A stretch of 64,000 nt of DNA, from positions 124,001 to 188,000 of the forward strand of contig JADJNF010000004.1 of NCBI GenBank assembly GCA_016714445.1, written 5' to 3'. This stretch comes from Saprospiraceae bacterium (GTDB lineage: Bacteria > Bacteroidota > Bacteroidia > Chitinophagales > Saprospiraceae). This document shows, piece after piece, positions 36,189 through 45,466 of the stretch. How positions within the stretch are numbered: the first letter of the stretch is position 1; every line of letters starts with the position of its first letter. Position numbers and translations under genes: made by a program. The notes under the pieces are model-generated. The model ran no database searches, had not been told where the DNA came from, and saw only the letters and a list, made by a program, of their open reading frames with translations.

Positions 36189-36600
36189 TTTTGTTGGCTT
36201 TGAATGATAATTAAAATAAACAAATCTAGATATATCGATATTTAAATGCGAATGTATATAGATATGTATATATGTTGTATTTAAATTTGTATTTTTTTTA
36301 AAAAAAATCATCAGTTTCTGCAATTTTGATGCACATTAGAAATATTATTTCATTTATTTACAGAATGTAAAATTAAATTTTGGGTTGAATGGACGGTTTG
36401 TAGTGGGTAATTGATATTAGATTGTTGGACTCGATATTTGGTAAGATTCAAACTCATTATACAATTAGCGAAATTAGCGTCAATTAGCGTAAGAAAGTTT
36501 GACGCAGATTTTCACTGATTTCACGAATTCAACTACACTATTAATTTAGCGAAATAAGCGTCAATTAGCGTGAGAAAAAAATCCAACTTTATAAATGTCT
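36189..36600 (-). other. Intergenic region between porin and ArsR genes: porin promoter and a direct repeat
   Basis: On the minus strand TAGATTTG (36221-36228) is a good -7 box for the porin operon, about 33 bases before the ATG at 36188. Just upstream of it, at 36237-36247, GATATTTAAAT also occurs by the ArsR promoter. At 36466-36577 there is a 31-base direct repeat. No gene is seen. Confidence 0.5.
36466..36577 (+). repeat. Two-unit direct repeat with AATTAGCGTCAATTAGCGT motif
   Basis: A 31-base unit starting TAGCGAAATTAGCGTCAATT stands at 36466-36496 and again, with two mismatches, at 36547-36577. The 50 bases between contain GACGCAGATTTTCACTGATT and TCACGAATTC. It is not a CRISPR: only two units, and the spacer is itself of repeat type. 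Possibly a short interspersed element or a decayed structured repeat. Confidence 0.5.
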
Positions 36601-36888
36601 TTATGCAGGAAGTAGACATTTTACAATATCATAATAGGCAGGATTGGCCAATGAGTAAAAGGAATTTTTGCCATCACGACTAACTTTTACGATATCCTGG
36701 TTTTTCAGTATTCTAAGATGATGACTTGCTACGGCTTGTTCTATGTCTAGTTTTTCGTGTATATCAGTGACTGAAAGTTCTTTTTCTTGATGTAATAAAT
36801 CTACCATTAAGAATCGTATTGGGTGCGCGATGGCCTTCAACTTCTCTGTCGAATCTTCCAGGAAATCTATGTCAAAATGTGTATTCAT
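36601..36888 (-). CDS. ArsR family winged-helix transcriptional regulator
   Basis: The 95-residue protein is a minimal ArsR-type winged helix: KLKAIAHPIRFLMVDLL, the recognition part IEQAVASHHLRILKNQDIV (about 48-66) and the wing VSRDGKNSFYSL. No metal-binding ELCV-type cysteines are present; the only cysteine is near the C-terminus (KCLLPA), so a metal sensor role is unlikely. It lies upstream of, and in the same direction as, the porin-symporter operon and is a candidate regulator for it. Confidence 0.87.
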   Translation of the reverse strand: MNTHFDIDFLEDSTEKLKAIAHPIRFLMVDLLHQEKELSVTDIHEKLDIEQAVASHHLRILKNQDIVKVSRDGKNSFYSLANPAYYDIVKCLLPA

Positions 36889-36914
36889 CCTATATAAATG
36901 GTCTAAATAATATA

Positions 36915-36934
36915 CAAATGTAGATATTTAAATA
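36915..36934 (-). promoter_or_regulatory. arsR-type gene promoter with palindromic operator candidate
   Basis: On the minus strand TACATTTG (36915-36922) is the -7 box, about 27 bases before the ATG. Directly upstream TATTTAAATA (36925-36934) is a palindrome lying where RNA polymerase binds, as expected for autorepression. GATATTTAAAT is shared with the porin promoter region. Confidence 0.5.
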
Positions 36935-37145
36935 ACTATATTATTGTTTTTGTTCCAGTATTCGATCATTTGGATTATAAATATACCTATTGAATCTTAT
37001 TAAATGGTCTCGTTATTTAAGAAAAAAAAACAAAGCAGAAAGAATGATAAGTTGCTTTAGTAACCAGTATTTTTAAAATTTTAAAAATAAAAGCAACGAT
37101 GTTGCATCTTTGTGCGTTATACATTTATAGCTTCAACATTACGAA

Positions 37146-37679
37146 ATGCAAGTTAGTTATACACATGTATTAATAATTATCATTGGTTCATTGCTTTTTG
37201 AAGGCTGTGAAAAAGATCATATTGTTAAAGATGGAATGAAGCCAATTTATATTCGATATGATGATTTTTCAGGATTAAAAAGTGGACCTCCATTACCTTA
37301 TCAAAACCTTGGCAAGATTGTTTCTGCTGGACAGTTTATTTTTATCAATGAAATTGGAAAAGGAATTCATGTCATTAATAATTCTAATCCAAATGAACCA
37401 AATCAAATTTATTTTTGGTCCATTGTAGGAAATACAGAGTTTACTATATTCCAAAATGTCTTATACGCCAACAATGGGAAAGATTTACTGATTATCGATA
37501 TTACCGACTTTGACAATATATCATTATCCAAAATAATCAAAGATCAATATCCGCTTGACATACTTGAATTGTATCCTGAAAATTATACAGGGTACTTTGA
37601 GTGTTATAACTATAAATTGGGTATTTTAAAAGGTTGGGAGAAAGGCGAATTAATAAACCCTTATTGTAAAACAAATTAA
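37146..37679 (+). CDS. LVIVD-repeat-like lipoprotein
   Basis: The 177-residue protein has a lipoprotein signal with FEGC (Cys about 21). The rest shows propeller-like repeats of the LVIVD type: IFINEIGKGIHVINNSNPNE and DLLIIDITDFDNISL. Members are surface or periplasmic beta-propeller proteins of unknown role. It is first of a three-gene run (11 and 35 base gaps). A CATCTTTG box at 37105-37112, overlapped by GCAAC-GAT-GTTGC (37093-37105), is the likely promoter. Confidence 0.7.
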   Translation: MQVSYTHVLIIIIGSLLFEGCEKDHIVKDGMKPIYIRYDDFSGLKSGPPLPYQNLGKIVSAGQFIFINEIGKGIHVINNSNPNEPNQIYFWSIVGNTEFTIFQNVLYANNGKDLLIIDITDFDNISLSKIIKDQYPLDILELYPENYTGYFECYNYKLGILKGWEKGELINPYCKTN

Positions 37680-37690
37680 ATATACATCTA

Positions 37691-38455
37691 ATGAGATCGA
37701 CCATCTATTTTCTTTTTATTAGTTTGCTTTTTCTATCAGCTTGTATTTCAGAAGATATTAATAGTAGCGCAGAAAGCACAAAATCAGGATCTTATGCTAC
37801 TATGTTAACTATTTCTAATTATTTATATGTCGTCAATAAAACTCAAATAACAACATTTGACATTTCCATACCTAATAGTCCTGTCGAATTAAATAAGCAG
37901 GAAGTGGGTTTTGATATAGAATCTCTATATCACCACGCAGGACTTTTACTCATAGGGTCTGCCAATAATATGTATATCTATAAAATCGGAACCAATGGCA
38001 TACCCACTAGAGAAAGTGCAACTGAGTATAATCAAGCATTTGGTACTGAAGTCTGTACCAGTGATCCTATTGTAGTAAAAGAAAACTTAGCCTATGTGAC
38101 TTTGTCTTCATTTACAGAAGTCTGCAGGGGTTTTGCAAGGATCAATCAACTAAGGGTATTTGACATTCAGGATTTTAAAGCCCCAAAACTGTTGACCACA
38201 ATAGATATGACTTCACCTAAGGGGCTCGGAATAGGTAAAACTCATCTTTTCGTATGTGATAAAGTGGATGGACTGGTGATGTTCAATTTGGACAACCCTT
38301 CAAAACCAATAAAAGTTAAAACCATAAGTGGATTTGAAGGATTTGATCTTATTGTCAATGGTAATTTGCTGGTTGTAGTGGCTAAAGACAAACTATTACA
38401 ATATGACATAAGTGACGAAATTAATATCAAATACCTGAGTAAAATAGATCTCTAA
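37691..38455 (+). CDS. LVIVD-repeat lipoprotein
   Basis: The 254-residue protein has a lipoprotein signal with LSAC (Cys18). At least five propeller-blade repeats are visible: LYVVNKTQITTFDISIPNSP, LLIGSANNMYIYKI, NQLRVFDIQDFKAPK, LFVCDKVDGLVMFNLDNPSK and LLVVVAKDKLLQYDISD. It is a longer relative of the preceding protein, 11 bases away, and probably an envelope-anchored beta-propeller. Function unknown. Confidence 0.8.
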   Translation: MRSTIYFLFISLLFLSACISEDINSSAESTKSGSYATMLTISNYLYVVNKTQITTFDISIPNSPVELNKQEVGFDIESLYHHAGLLLIGSANNMYIYKIGTNGIPTRESATEYNQAFGTEVCTSDPIVVKENLAYVTLSSFTEVCRGFARINQLRVFDIQDFKAPKLLTTIDMTSPKGLGIGKTHLFVCDKVDGLVMFNLDNPSKPIKVKTISGFEGFDLIVNGNLLVVVAKDKLLQYDISDEINIKYLSKIDL

Positions 38456-38490
38456 TTTCTTTTTTGGTCAAATAAAACGAATAAAAAAAG

Positions 38491-39111
38491 ATGAGGAGTT
38501 TAATTGCCGCTGGTATGATTTTACTTTCGTACAATTGTTTTACTATGTCCAATAGTGTAGATAGTACAAAGATCAAATACACATTCGGCATAACACCATC
38601 AGCTGTCATAAACGTGACACCTGCAATACAATTGAGCCATGATATCTCATTTTCAAAGTATTTTTCATTTGGATTGGAAACGGGATTTTTATTTTCGCAT
38701 ATCAATATCAATAACTTAAATACAAGAGGATTTAGATTAAGACCACAATTGAAAGTTACCGTTTTCGACAATAACAATTTTAGTGTTGACTTTTATGGCT
38801 TTTACAACTACAGATATTTTGAGGCAAAAATGGTACAGGAATTAGTAAAAGCAGAAGGTGCATATATAGAAGAAGTGCACGGAACCAGAAAAACATCATT
38901 AAAAGGATTTGGAGTGGGTGTAGATTTAGGATTTTCTGAAGTGGATAATTTTCTTAAAAAAATAAATATTGGGATAGGTTTGGGAAGGGGTAATATTAAT
39001 AATGAATATTCAGATCAAATATTTGAGCCTTTCAGTTTTTTTAGATTTAATCAATCGGGCAAAATCGAAATTCCTATGATTTTTCTTCATTTGAATATGC
39101 ATATTTTTTAA
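38491..39111 (+). CDS. Small outer-membrane beta-barrel-like protein
   Basis: The 206-residue protein begins with a weak signal-like segment and then alternates hydrophobic/aromatic strands: KYFSFGLETGFLFSHI, FRLRPQLKVTVFDN, NFSVDFYGFYNYRYFE, INIGIGLGRGNI, ending with an aromatic residue (MHIF), as outer-membrane barrels do. Eight strands would fit its length. It is the third gene of the run with two LVIVD lipoproteins and may form a surface unit with them. Confidence 0.6.
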   Translation: MRSLIAAGMILLSYNCFTMSNSVDSTKIKYTFGITPSAVINVTPAIQLSHDISFSKYFSFGLETGFLFSHININNLNTRGFRLRPQLKVTVFDNNNFSVDFYGFYNYRYFEAKMVQELVKAEGAYIEEVHGTRKTSLKGFGVGVDLGFSEVDNFLKKINIGIGLGRGNINNEYSDQIFEPFSFFRFNQSGKIEIPMIFLHLNMHIF

Positions 39112-39217
39112 AGTCAAAGATCAATTTTGGTGGTATATTATAAATTTTATTCCATTGTTTTGTATTTGAAGGTTTCACAACGAATCTCATTTTTTGATTT
39201 TAGGTAAGATTCACCCT

Positions 39218-42200
39218 TTAATCAGATATACTGAAGAGTGCTTCCATTTCTTGATTATTTAACTCGCCAATCCATTTTTCGCCAGTGTTTACGGTCATGT
39301 CCGCAAGATCTTTTTTACTATTGATCAGAAGATTTATTTTCTCTTCAAATGTATTTTTAGTAATAAATCTGTGAACGATTACATTCTTTTTTTGACCTAT
39401 CCTGAATGCTCTATCTGTTGCTTGTGCTTCCACTGCCGGATTCCACCAAAGATCATAGTGGATGACATGATTTGCCGCTGTCAGGTTGAGTCCTGTGCCT
39501 CCTGCCTTTAAAGACAGAATCATTATTTTTTTATTGGCTAGATTCTGAAAATCTTCAACCATTTTTTTACGCTCGTTGAGTGAGATTCCGCCTTGTAACC
39601 ATATTGGTTTTATATTGAAAGCATCTTTAATCTGCTCGCATAACATGTCACCCATTTCTTTGAATTGAGTAAATATCAATACTTTTTCATTAGCATCTAT
39701 GATAGATTCTAAGGTGTCTGTGAGCATCATACTTTTGCCTGACAAGCTTATATCGTTATGACCTGACTTGAGAAATTGTACTGGATGATTGCATATTTGT
39801 TTTAAAGCCATAATGAGCTGAAGCACAAGACCTTGTCTCTTAAATTTACTTTTGGAATCATCCAATTTTTCTGAATTAATGATAGCCATAGATTCATTGA
39901 CCACTTGCTGATAGATAGCTGCTTGTGATGGTGTAAGGACACTAAACCTATCCTGAACTACTTTATCGGGTAAGTCATTGATAATCGATTTGTCTGTTTT
40001 CATTCTTCTCAGCAGGAAGGGTTCGGTTATTTTCTTAAATTTATTGACCGCTTTATGATCCCTTTCCTTCATAATGGGCTTCTCAAACACTTTACTAAAA
40101 CTAGTCTTATTCATGAGCAAACCACTATTGGCAAAATCCATCACACTCCAGTAATCCATCAATCTGTTTTCAACCGGTGTACCACTCATGGCTATATGAT
40201 GATTCGCTTTGAGGGATTTGATGGCTTTGGTCTGTTGGGAAATCGGGTTTTTGATATTTTGGGCTTCGTCTATGATGATAACTTCCCAGTCATGGGTTTT
40301 AAATGTATTTATATCTGTTCTTATGAGTCCATAAGTGGTGATGACTGCCTGGCATTTTTTTGCTTCTTTAATGTTTCGGTTATTGTCATAGTAGGCATAA
40401 GTTTTTAAGCCCGGAGAGAATTTTTTAATTTCGTTTTCCCAGTTGGGCAATAAACTCGTAGGAACTACCACAAGTGCAGGCTTATCTTCCAGCCATTTGT
40501 TCTGATGTAGGTAGGTAATAAATGTAATTACCTGAAGTGTCTTCCCCAGTCCCATATCATCGGCAATGATAGATCCTACACCGATTTTAGCATTTTTTAC
40601 CAGCCAACTATACCCATTTACCTGATATGGGCGCAAAGTTGCTTGAATGGAAGAGGGTACAGCTATATTTCTGGTGGTGTTGAGTTCCTTGATGATGCTT
40701 TTTACTTCGTCCGTCAATTCTATGGGAGCACCTTCATATTCGCCGCTAAGGGCTGTTTGTAAAATTTCTATTTTTGAAAGACTTTCTTTGGCAAGTAATC
40801 TTTTTTGTAATGCGGCAAGTTCTGTTTCAGTGATGTAGATATATTGCCCCTGGTATTTGATCAGTTTACCTGCTTCGGCTACGATCCTGTAAAAATCTTT
40901 GACTTCCACAAATTGGTCACCAAGGCTAACTTTCCAATCAAAATTTAAAATAGAGGATAGCCCCACTATGCCCTTACTCACACCACTGCTGCTACTTGAT
41001 ATCTTACCTGATGCTTTAGGCTTGATGAGATGTTTGAGAGATTTAGGCAAGCTGACTTGTATATCCAATAATGCCATGATGGGCTTGATATTAAAGAGAA
41101 AGTCGACAAAATCTTTACTATCATACGTTATAACCCTACTACCTTTACTATTGATAAAATCACTTATACCCGCCATGTAAATACTGAGCAAATCGAGATC
41201 CCTGTAGATAGCGTGCTGTTTGACTGTATCGTTGGTTTTCCTGATAAATTTACTGAAAGGTTCGGGGGTTCGAATGTTGTTTTCAGTATCTATGATTTTA
41301 ATATCAATACTAAATGAGTCTCCATATTCTTCATGAACTTCAAACAGTGGTTGGAGTGTACCTAGATCCCACTCAAAAAGTTTGAGCCAATTTTGTATGC
41401 TGTTTGGCATAGATTTTTCGGAAAGACCATCAAAAGCATAAGTCTTTCCTCCAAAAAATATATCACTCATGAGATCATCTTCTTTCGTACCACGGTGAAA
41501 GCAATTGATCATATGTGTGATGATCGCTGATATTGACCCTAATCTACCCAAGAATTTTCCTGATTTATCTCGGATGGAAAAAATATTTGAAAAGTCCAAA
41601 ATCATATCTTTCACATCGCTATCCAGGATCAAAGCTTGCCATACGATGCCATACATTCCATCAGATTGTATGATTTTTGGATAAACAAGACCTTTTGAAA
41701 TCAATTGTAAAGCTATTTCAATCAGGGTATAAAAGTGCCCAACCGATGGATGATAAAGGCCCAATGTAGCTGGCGATATTGTGTATAGATGATAAAGATC
41801 GATGCCACTGACAGAGAGTTTTTTATCATACCAGGTCATGACTACTTCGGTGTCATAGTTTACTGCATATACTTCATGTTTTACAAATTCATTAAGTTCT
41901 TCTGGTAGAAAAGTAATTTTTGCTGCAACCTTAGATATTTGTAACAAAGACTTAGAATAGACATCTTTGAAATTTCCTTTAGTAAAAAAAGGAGGTGTAT
42001 CTTCTAAAAGTTTTATGACTTCATGATGCCTGTTAGATAATTTTGTATAGTCTATATCTGCTTCTCTATCTTTAGTACTATCTTTATGGTCCATTTTGCC
42101 ATAAAAATCATCTATAGTTGGTATTTGGCTTTCTTGATTTTCGACAAGAGTAAGCCCCCGTTTATTGAGCTCTTTTAGCAGTTCGATATTTCTAAATTTG

Positions 42201-42667
42201 AATAAAGTAAATGGGTCATTGTCGATGTCACTGCATACTTTATAAAGTGTCGCGGCTATATGTTTGCAAGGCACAGCTGAATCGGGACAAGAGCAAGACA
42301 TATTCATATCGTGTGCTGCATCCGGAAATAATTTCATCCCCAATTCCTTACTAATATCAAGTAAAGTCGGATCTATCTTGCCATTATTTAATTTGCTGAT
42401 GATAGAAGGATAGTTCATGATTTTATCAAAAAACTGAGTCAGGATATTATCTGAAATTTTAGTCATGGATAAAGAAACTGTATAAGGTTTTGGCTTGCTA
42501 CCTTGTACCTTAGCCATGATTTTACCATTCGCTAAACCTATTTCCTTTACCAAACCTTTGCGGGCATAAGATTTACCACGAGGTATCCTATTGGCATAAT
42601 CGATTTTCGTCAATGCATTGAGCCATTGCTCTCCCCACCAAGTCTGTCCATATTCTTCTCTCGCCAT
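39218..42667 (-). CDS. SWIM zinc finger SNF2-family DNA-dependent ATPase/helicase
   Basis: The 1149-residue protein starts with MAREEYGQTWWGEQWLNAL, typical of SWIM-helicase proteins. The SWIM zinc motif is CSCPDSAVPCKHIAA (about 123-137). A long middle part of unknown structure is followed by the SNF2 core: DDMGLGKT (motif I, about 693), IIIDEAQNIKN (motif II), MSGTPVENRLMDYWS (III), and the C-terminal lobe with FTQFKEMGDM, LSLKAGGTGLNLTAANHVIH and QATDRAFRIGQKK (VI). It remodels protein-DNA complexes using ATP; the bacterial target is unknown. It stands alone. Upstream on its strand, TACTTTTACATCATC resembles a promoter -7 region. Confidence 0.93.
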   Translation of the reverse strand: MAREEYGQTWWGEQWLNALTKIDYANRIPRGKSYARKGLVKEIGLANGKIMAKVQGSKPKPYTVSLSMTKISDNILTQFFDKIMNYPSIISKLNNGKIDPTLLDISKELGMKLFPDAAHDMNMSCSCPDSAVPCKHIAATLYKVCSDIDNDPFTLFKFRNIELLKELNKRGLTLVENQESQIPTIDDFYGKMDHKDSTKDREADIDYTKLSNRHHEVIKLLEDTPPFFTKGNFKDVYSKSLLQISKVAAKITFLPEELNEFVKHEVYAVNYDTEVVMTWYDKKLSVSGIDLYHLYTISPATLGLYHPSVGHFYTLIEIALQLISKGLVYPKIIQSDGMYGIVWQALILDSDVKDMILDFSNIFSIRDKSGKFLGRLGSISAIITHMINCFHRGTKEDDLMSDIFFGGKTYAFDGLSEKSMPNSIQNWLKLFEWDLGTLQPLFEVHEEYGDSFSIDIKIIDTENNIRTPEPFSKFIRKTNDTVKQHAIYRDLDLLSIYMAGISDFINSKGSRVITYDSKDFVDFLFNIKPIMALLDIQVSLPKSLKHLIKPKASGKISSSSSGVSKGIVGLSSILNFDWKVSLGDQFVEVKDFYRIVAEAGKLIKYQGQYIYITETELAALQKRLLAKESLSKIEILQTALSGEYEGAPIELTDEVKSIIKELNTTRNIAVPSSIQATLRPYQVNGYSWLVKNAKIGVGSIIADDMGLGKTLQVITFITYLHQNKWLEDKPALVVVPTSLLPNWENEIKKFSPGLKTYAYYDNNRNIKEAKKCQAVITTYGLIRTDINTFKTHDWEVIIIDEAQNIKNPISQQTKAIKSLKANHHIAMSGTPVENRLMDYWSVMDFANSGLLMNKTSFSKVFEKPIMKERDHKAVNKFKKITEPFLLRRMKTDKSIINDLPDKVVQDRFSVLTPSQAAIYQQVVNESMAIINSEKLDDSKSKFKRQGLVLQLIMALKQICNHPVQFLKSGHNDISLSGKSMMLTDTLESIIDANEKVLIFTQFKEMGDMLCEQIKDAFNIKPIWLQGGISLNERKKMVEDFQNLANKKIMILSLKAGGTGLNLTAANHVIHYDLWWNPAVEAQATDRAFRIGQKKNVIVHRFITKNTFEEKINLLINSKKDLADMTVNTGEKWIGELNNQEMEALFSISD

Positions 42668-42860
42668 TTTACTAGTTCAGATTATTATTAATATGATGAT
42701 GATGATGTAAAAGTAGTACTAATAATTTGTCCCAAAAATGATTTTTCCATCTTATTCTTAACCTAACAGTCAAGCTGATTCTGAATCTTGTGATTACATC
42801 TTATTCAGACCCTATCCATTACAACTGACCAATATCATTTTGCCTTTCAATTAAATTTCT

Positions 42861-42868
42861 CATATTTG
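42861..42868 (+). promoter_or_regulatory. Promoter box of the DUF294 gene, placing transcription start next to the ATG
   Basis: TTTG near 42840, then about 18 bases, then CATATTTG (42861-42868), a one-mismatch match to TAnnTTTG. The ATG follows only four bases later (42873), so the mRNA would be almost or fully leaderless if this promoter is used. Confidence 0.45.
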
Positions 42869-42872
42869 TCCA

Positions 42873-44777
42873 ATGAAAAACGAAATTGTACATAGAATAT
42901 ATGATTTCCTAAAAGAGTATCCTCCATTCAATTTATTGCCAAAGGAAGCCATCATGAACATCTCAGCGAATGTCATGGTCAAATTTATCCCTGATAATTC
43001 AATACTTTTTGAAATTGGGGAAATACCACCTCCTATGTTTTATATCGTCAATGAAGGAGCGATCCACCTTCATCAGGAAGATGGCCAGATGGTAGATCAT
43101 TGTGATGAAGGCGATGTATTTGGCATAAGACCATTGCTGGCCGAGTCACCTTATTTACTCACAGCAAAATCATCAGAAGATACCATTCTTTACTGTATTA
43201 GAACACAAGACTTTTTACCTTACCTTACACATCATCCCAAAATTCTGGCTTTCCTTGCGTCAAATTTTGCAGTAGGAAGTGGCAATATGTTTTACAAAAA
43301 ATCGACATCGCCCAGGTCCGATGACAGCAATAATTCAGAAAATGTCTATACAGAACTTTTTGCTATCGATACCCAAAAAACACCTGTCTATTGCCATATT
43401 CAACATACCATCCAGGAAGCAGCAGTAACAATGGCTACTCATCAGATAGGCTCTATTGTAGTCTGTGATCAGGAAATCAGACCCATCGGAATTGTGACTG
43501 ACAAGGATCTCAGAATAAAAGTAGTAGCAGGCGATATCCGTAAAAAGGAAAATATATCGCTTATCATGTCATCGCCAGTCATTTGTGTCAAACCTGGTCT
43601 GAGTATTTCAGAACTCCAGATATTGATGATCAAAAACCGAATAAATCATCTTGCTGTCACTCAGGATGGTACCATTCAAAGTAAACTCATCGGTGTAGTT
43701 TCAGAACATGATCTAGTAGTGCAACAAGCAGACAATCCTTCTATTCTTATCCGTGAAATCAGGAAATCGCAGTCAGGTGAACAGTTAAAACGTATCAGAG
43801 ACAAAGTAGAAAGATTGATTAAAAAGTATATAGCCCAAGAAGTATCCATATCATTTATCACCCAAGTAGTATCAGGCATTAATGATGAAATAATACAACA
43901 AGCCATCAGATTGTCTGAAGCCAAACTCGGGAAGGAGCTATATAAAGGAATAAAATATTGCTGGCTGGCCCTGGGAAGTGAAGGCAGAGAAGAACAATTA
44001 CTGCGCACTGATCAGGATAACGCGCTTATTTATATGCAGAATGACTCGATACCCGATATTAAAGAAAAGTGTATTAGACTGGCTACAGAAGTTACCTCCA
44101 TTCTCCATGAAGTTGGATATGAATACTGTCCCGCTGAAATGATGGCTTCCAATCCTTCCTGGTGTCAAAGTGTAGAAGAGTGGCAACAAACTTTCCATCG
44201 ATGGATATATCAACCTGGCGAAAAAGAGATCATGATGTGTACCATTTTCTTTGACTATAGACCGGTATATGGTGAAAAATCATTGGTAACATCACTCACA
44301 GATCATATCTTTCAGTTGTTGGATAAACAGGAAGTTTTTTTACATCTTCTGGCTAAAAATGCTTTAGAAAATCCACCTCCGTTATCATTTTTTAGAAATT
44401 TTATTGTTGAAAAAAATGGTGAACATAAGGATAGTTTTGATATCAAACTGAGAGCAATGATGCCACTTACCGATGCTGCACGATTACTCACTCTTGCTAA
44501 CAGGACTGGTGGTGAAAATAATACCTGCAAAAGATTTTTGGCCCTTGCTGACATTGAGCCACAAAATTCAGAACTATATAAAATGGCTGCTGATGCCTAC
44601 GAAATTTTAATAAGGATACGCACAAAACATGGTTTTTCAAAAAATGATTCGGGTAGATATATTCAACCCAATGAAATGGACAAAATGGATAGATTATTGC
44701 TGCGAAATGCATTCCAACCCATAGATGAATTACAGAAATTAATCAAAATCAGGTTTCAATTAGGTGGGATATTATAA
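42873..44777 (+). CDS. cNMP-binding/CBS/DUF294 putative nucleotidyltransferase
   Basis: The 634-residue protein has a cyclic-nucleotide-binding-like domain (about 20-135: FEIGEIPPPMFYIVNEGAI), a CBS pair (about 165-285: IGSIVVCDQEIRPIGIVTDK, VVSEHDLV), the DUF294 nucleotidyltransferase core with LGSEGREEQLLRTDQDNALI (about 368-387) and the DUF294 C-terminal helical domain. The domain set suggests a signal-sensing nucleotidyltransferase related to GlnD-like regulators. In many genomes it is a neighbour of VC_2705-type symporters, which are 8 kb away here. Its stop overlaps the start of the next gene (ATAATG). Confidence 0.9.
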   Translation: MKNEIVHRIYDFLKEYPPFNLLPKEAIMNISANVMVKFIPDNSILFEIGEIPPPMFYIVNEGAIHLHQEDGQMVDHCDEGDVFGIRPLLAESPYLLTAKSSEDTILYCIRTQDFLPYLTHHPKILAFLASNFAVGSGNMFYKKSTSPRSDDSNNSENVYTELFAIDTQKTPVYCHIQHTIQEAAVTMATHQIGSIVVCDQEIRPIGIVTDKDLRIKVVAGDIRKKENISLIMSSPVICVKPGLSISELQILMIKNRINHLAVTQDGTIQSKLIGVVSEHDLVVQQADNPSILIREIRKSQSGEQLKRIRDKVERLIKKYIAQEVSISFITQVVSGINDEIIQQAIRLSEAKLGKELYKGIKYCWLALGSEGREEQLLRTDQDNALIYMQNDSIPDIKEKCIRLATEVTSILHEVGYEYCPAEMMASNPSWCQSVEEWQQTFHRWIYQPGEKEIMMCTIFFDYRPVYGEKSLVTSLTDHIFQLLDKQEVFLHLLAKNALENPPPLSFFRNFIVEKNGEHKDSFDIKLRAMMPLTDAARLLTLANRTGGENNTCKRFLALADIEPQNSELYKMAADAYEILIRIRTKHGFSKNDSGRYIQPNEMDKMDRLLLRNAFQPIDELQKLIKIRFQLGGIL

Positions 44778-45466
44778 TGTGGAGTAAACTCAAACAAATC
44801 ATTGGCAAAACTACTTCAGACACAAAAACATACGCTGATTTTTACCTTCAATATCTTGAAGCTTATTACAAGCCTGATCTTAAAAAATCAATTCACGAGC
44901 AGTCATTTGTAATACTGGATACAGAGACTACAGGCTTAGACCTGGGTCAGGACAACATTCTTTCTATAGGCGCTGTCAGAATAATTAATAATACTATAGA
45001 TATATCAGATTCACTATCTATTATAGTAAAAAATCAACAGTTTCAGACGCAAAATGCAGTGGCGATACATGGATTGGTACAGACAGATATCAAAGGACAG
45101 TCAGAAGGAGAGTCTATCGCCGCCTTATTCAAATTTGTTGGTTCGGATATCATCGTAGGTCATCATATTGCATTTGATATTGCTATGCTGAATAAACTAT
45201 CAAGAAAAAATGGTGGTGGTGACCTGAAAAACAACTTGTTAGATACATCTTACCTGGCCAGAAGACTGGATCATACAACAGATCCTGACAGTTTGGATAG
45301 AAAAGAATATACCCTGGACAAACTTTGTTCCAGATTTAAGGTTATCCCAAAAGCACGGCATACGGCTGATGGCGATGCTTTCATTACTGCCATCGTATTT
45401 ATGAAATTGATCCAAAAACTGTACATCAAAGGGGTAACATCAACAGGTCAGCTAGTCAGAAAATGA
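44777..45466 (+). CDS. DnaQ-like 3'-5' exonuclease (DNA polymerase III epsilon-like)
   Basis: The 229-residue protein has all DEDDh exonuclease motifs: ILDTETTGLD (Exo I, about 48-57), GHHIAFDIAML (Exo II, about 127-137) and HTADGDAF (Exo III, about 195-202). A helical N-terminus of about 40 residues precedes the domain. It overlaps the DUF294 gene by one base, so the pair is translationally coupled. This pairing is recurrent, so a signalling-linked nuclease rather than the replicative proofreading subunit is likely, an inference. Confidence 0.9.
   Translation: MWSKLKQIIGKTTSDTKTYADFYLQYLEAYYKPDLKKSIHEQSFVILDTETTGLDLGQDNILSIGAVRIINNTIDISDSLSIIVKNQQFQTQNAVAIHGLVQTDIKGQSEGESIAALFKFVGSDIIVGHHIAFDIAMLNKLSRKNGGGDLKNNLLDTSYLARRLDHTTDPDSLDRKEYTLDKLCSRFKVIPKARHTADGDAFITAIVFMKLIQKLYIKGVTSTGQLVRK

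Noticed and set aside
36189..36323. Upstream start for the porin gene
   Set aside because: The extra 45 residues are low complexity and span the promoter box at 36221-36228; the signal peptide starts at 36188.
36466..36577. Possible CRISPR array
   Set aside because: Only two units, imperfect, with a spacer that is itself repeat-like and no cas genes nearby.
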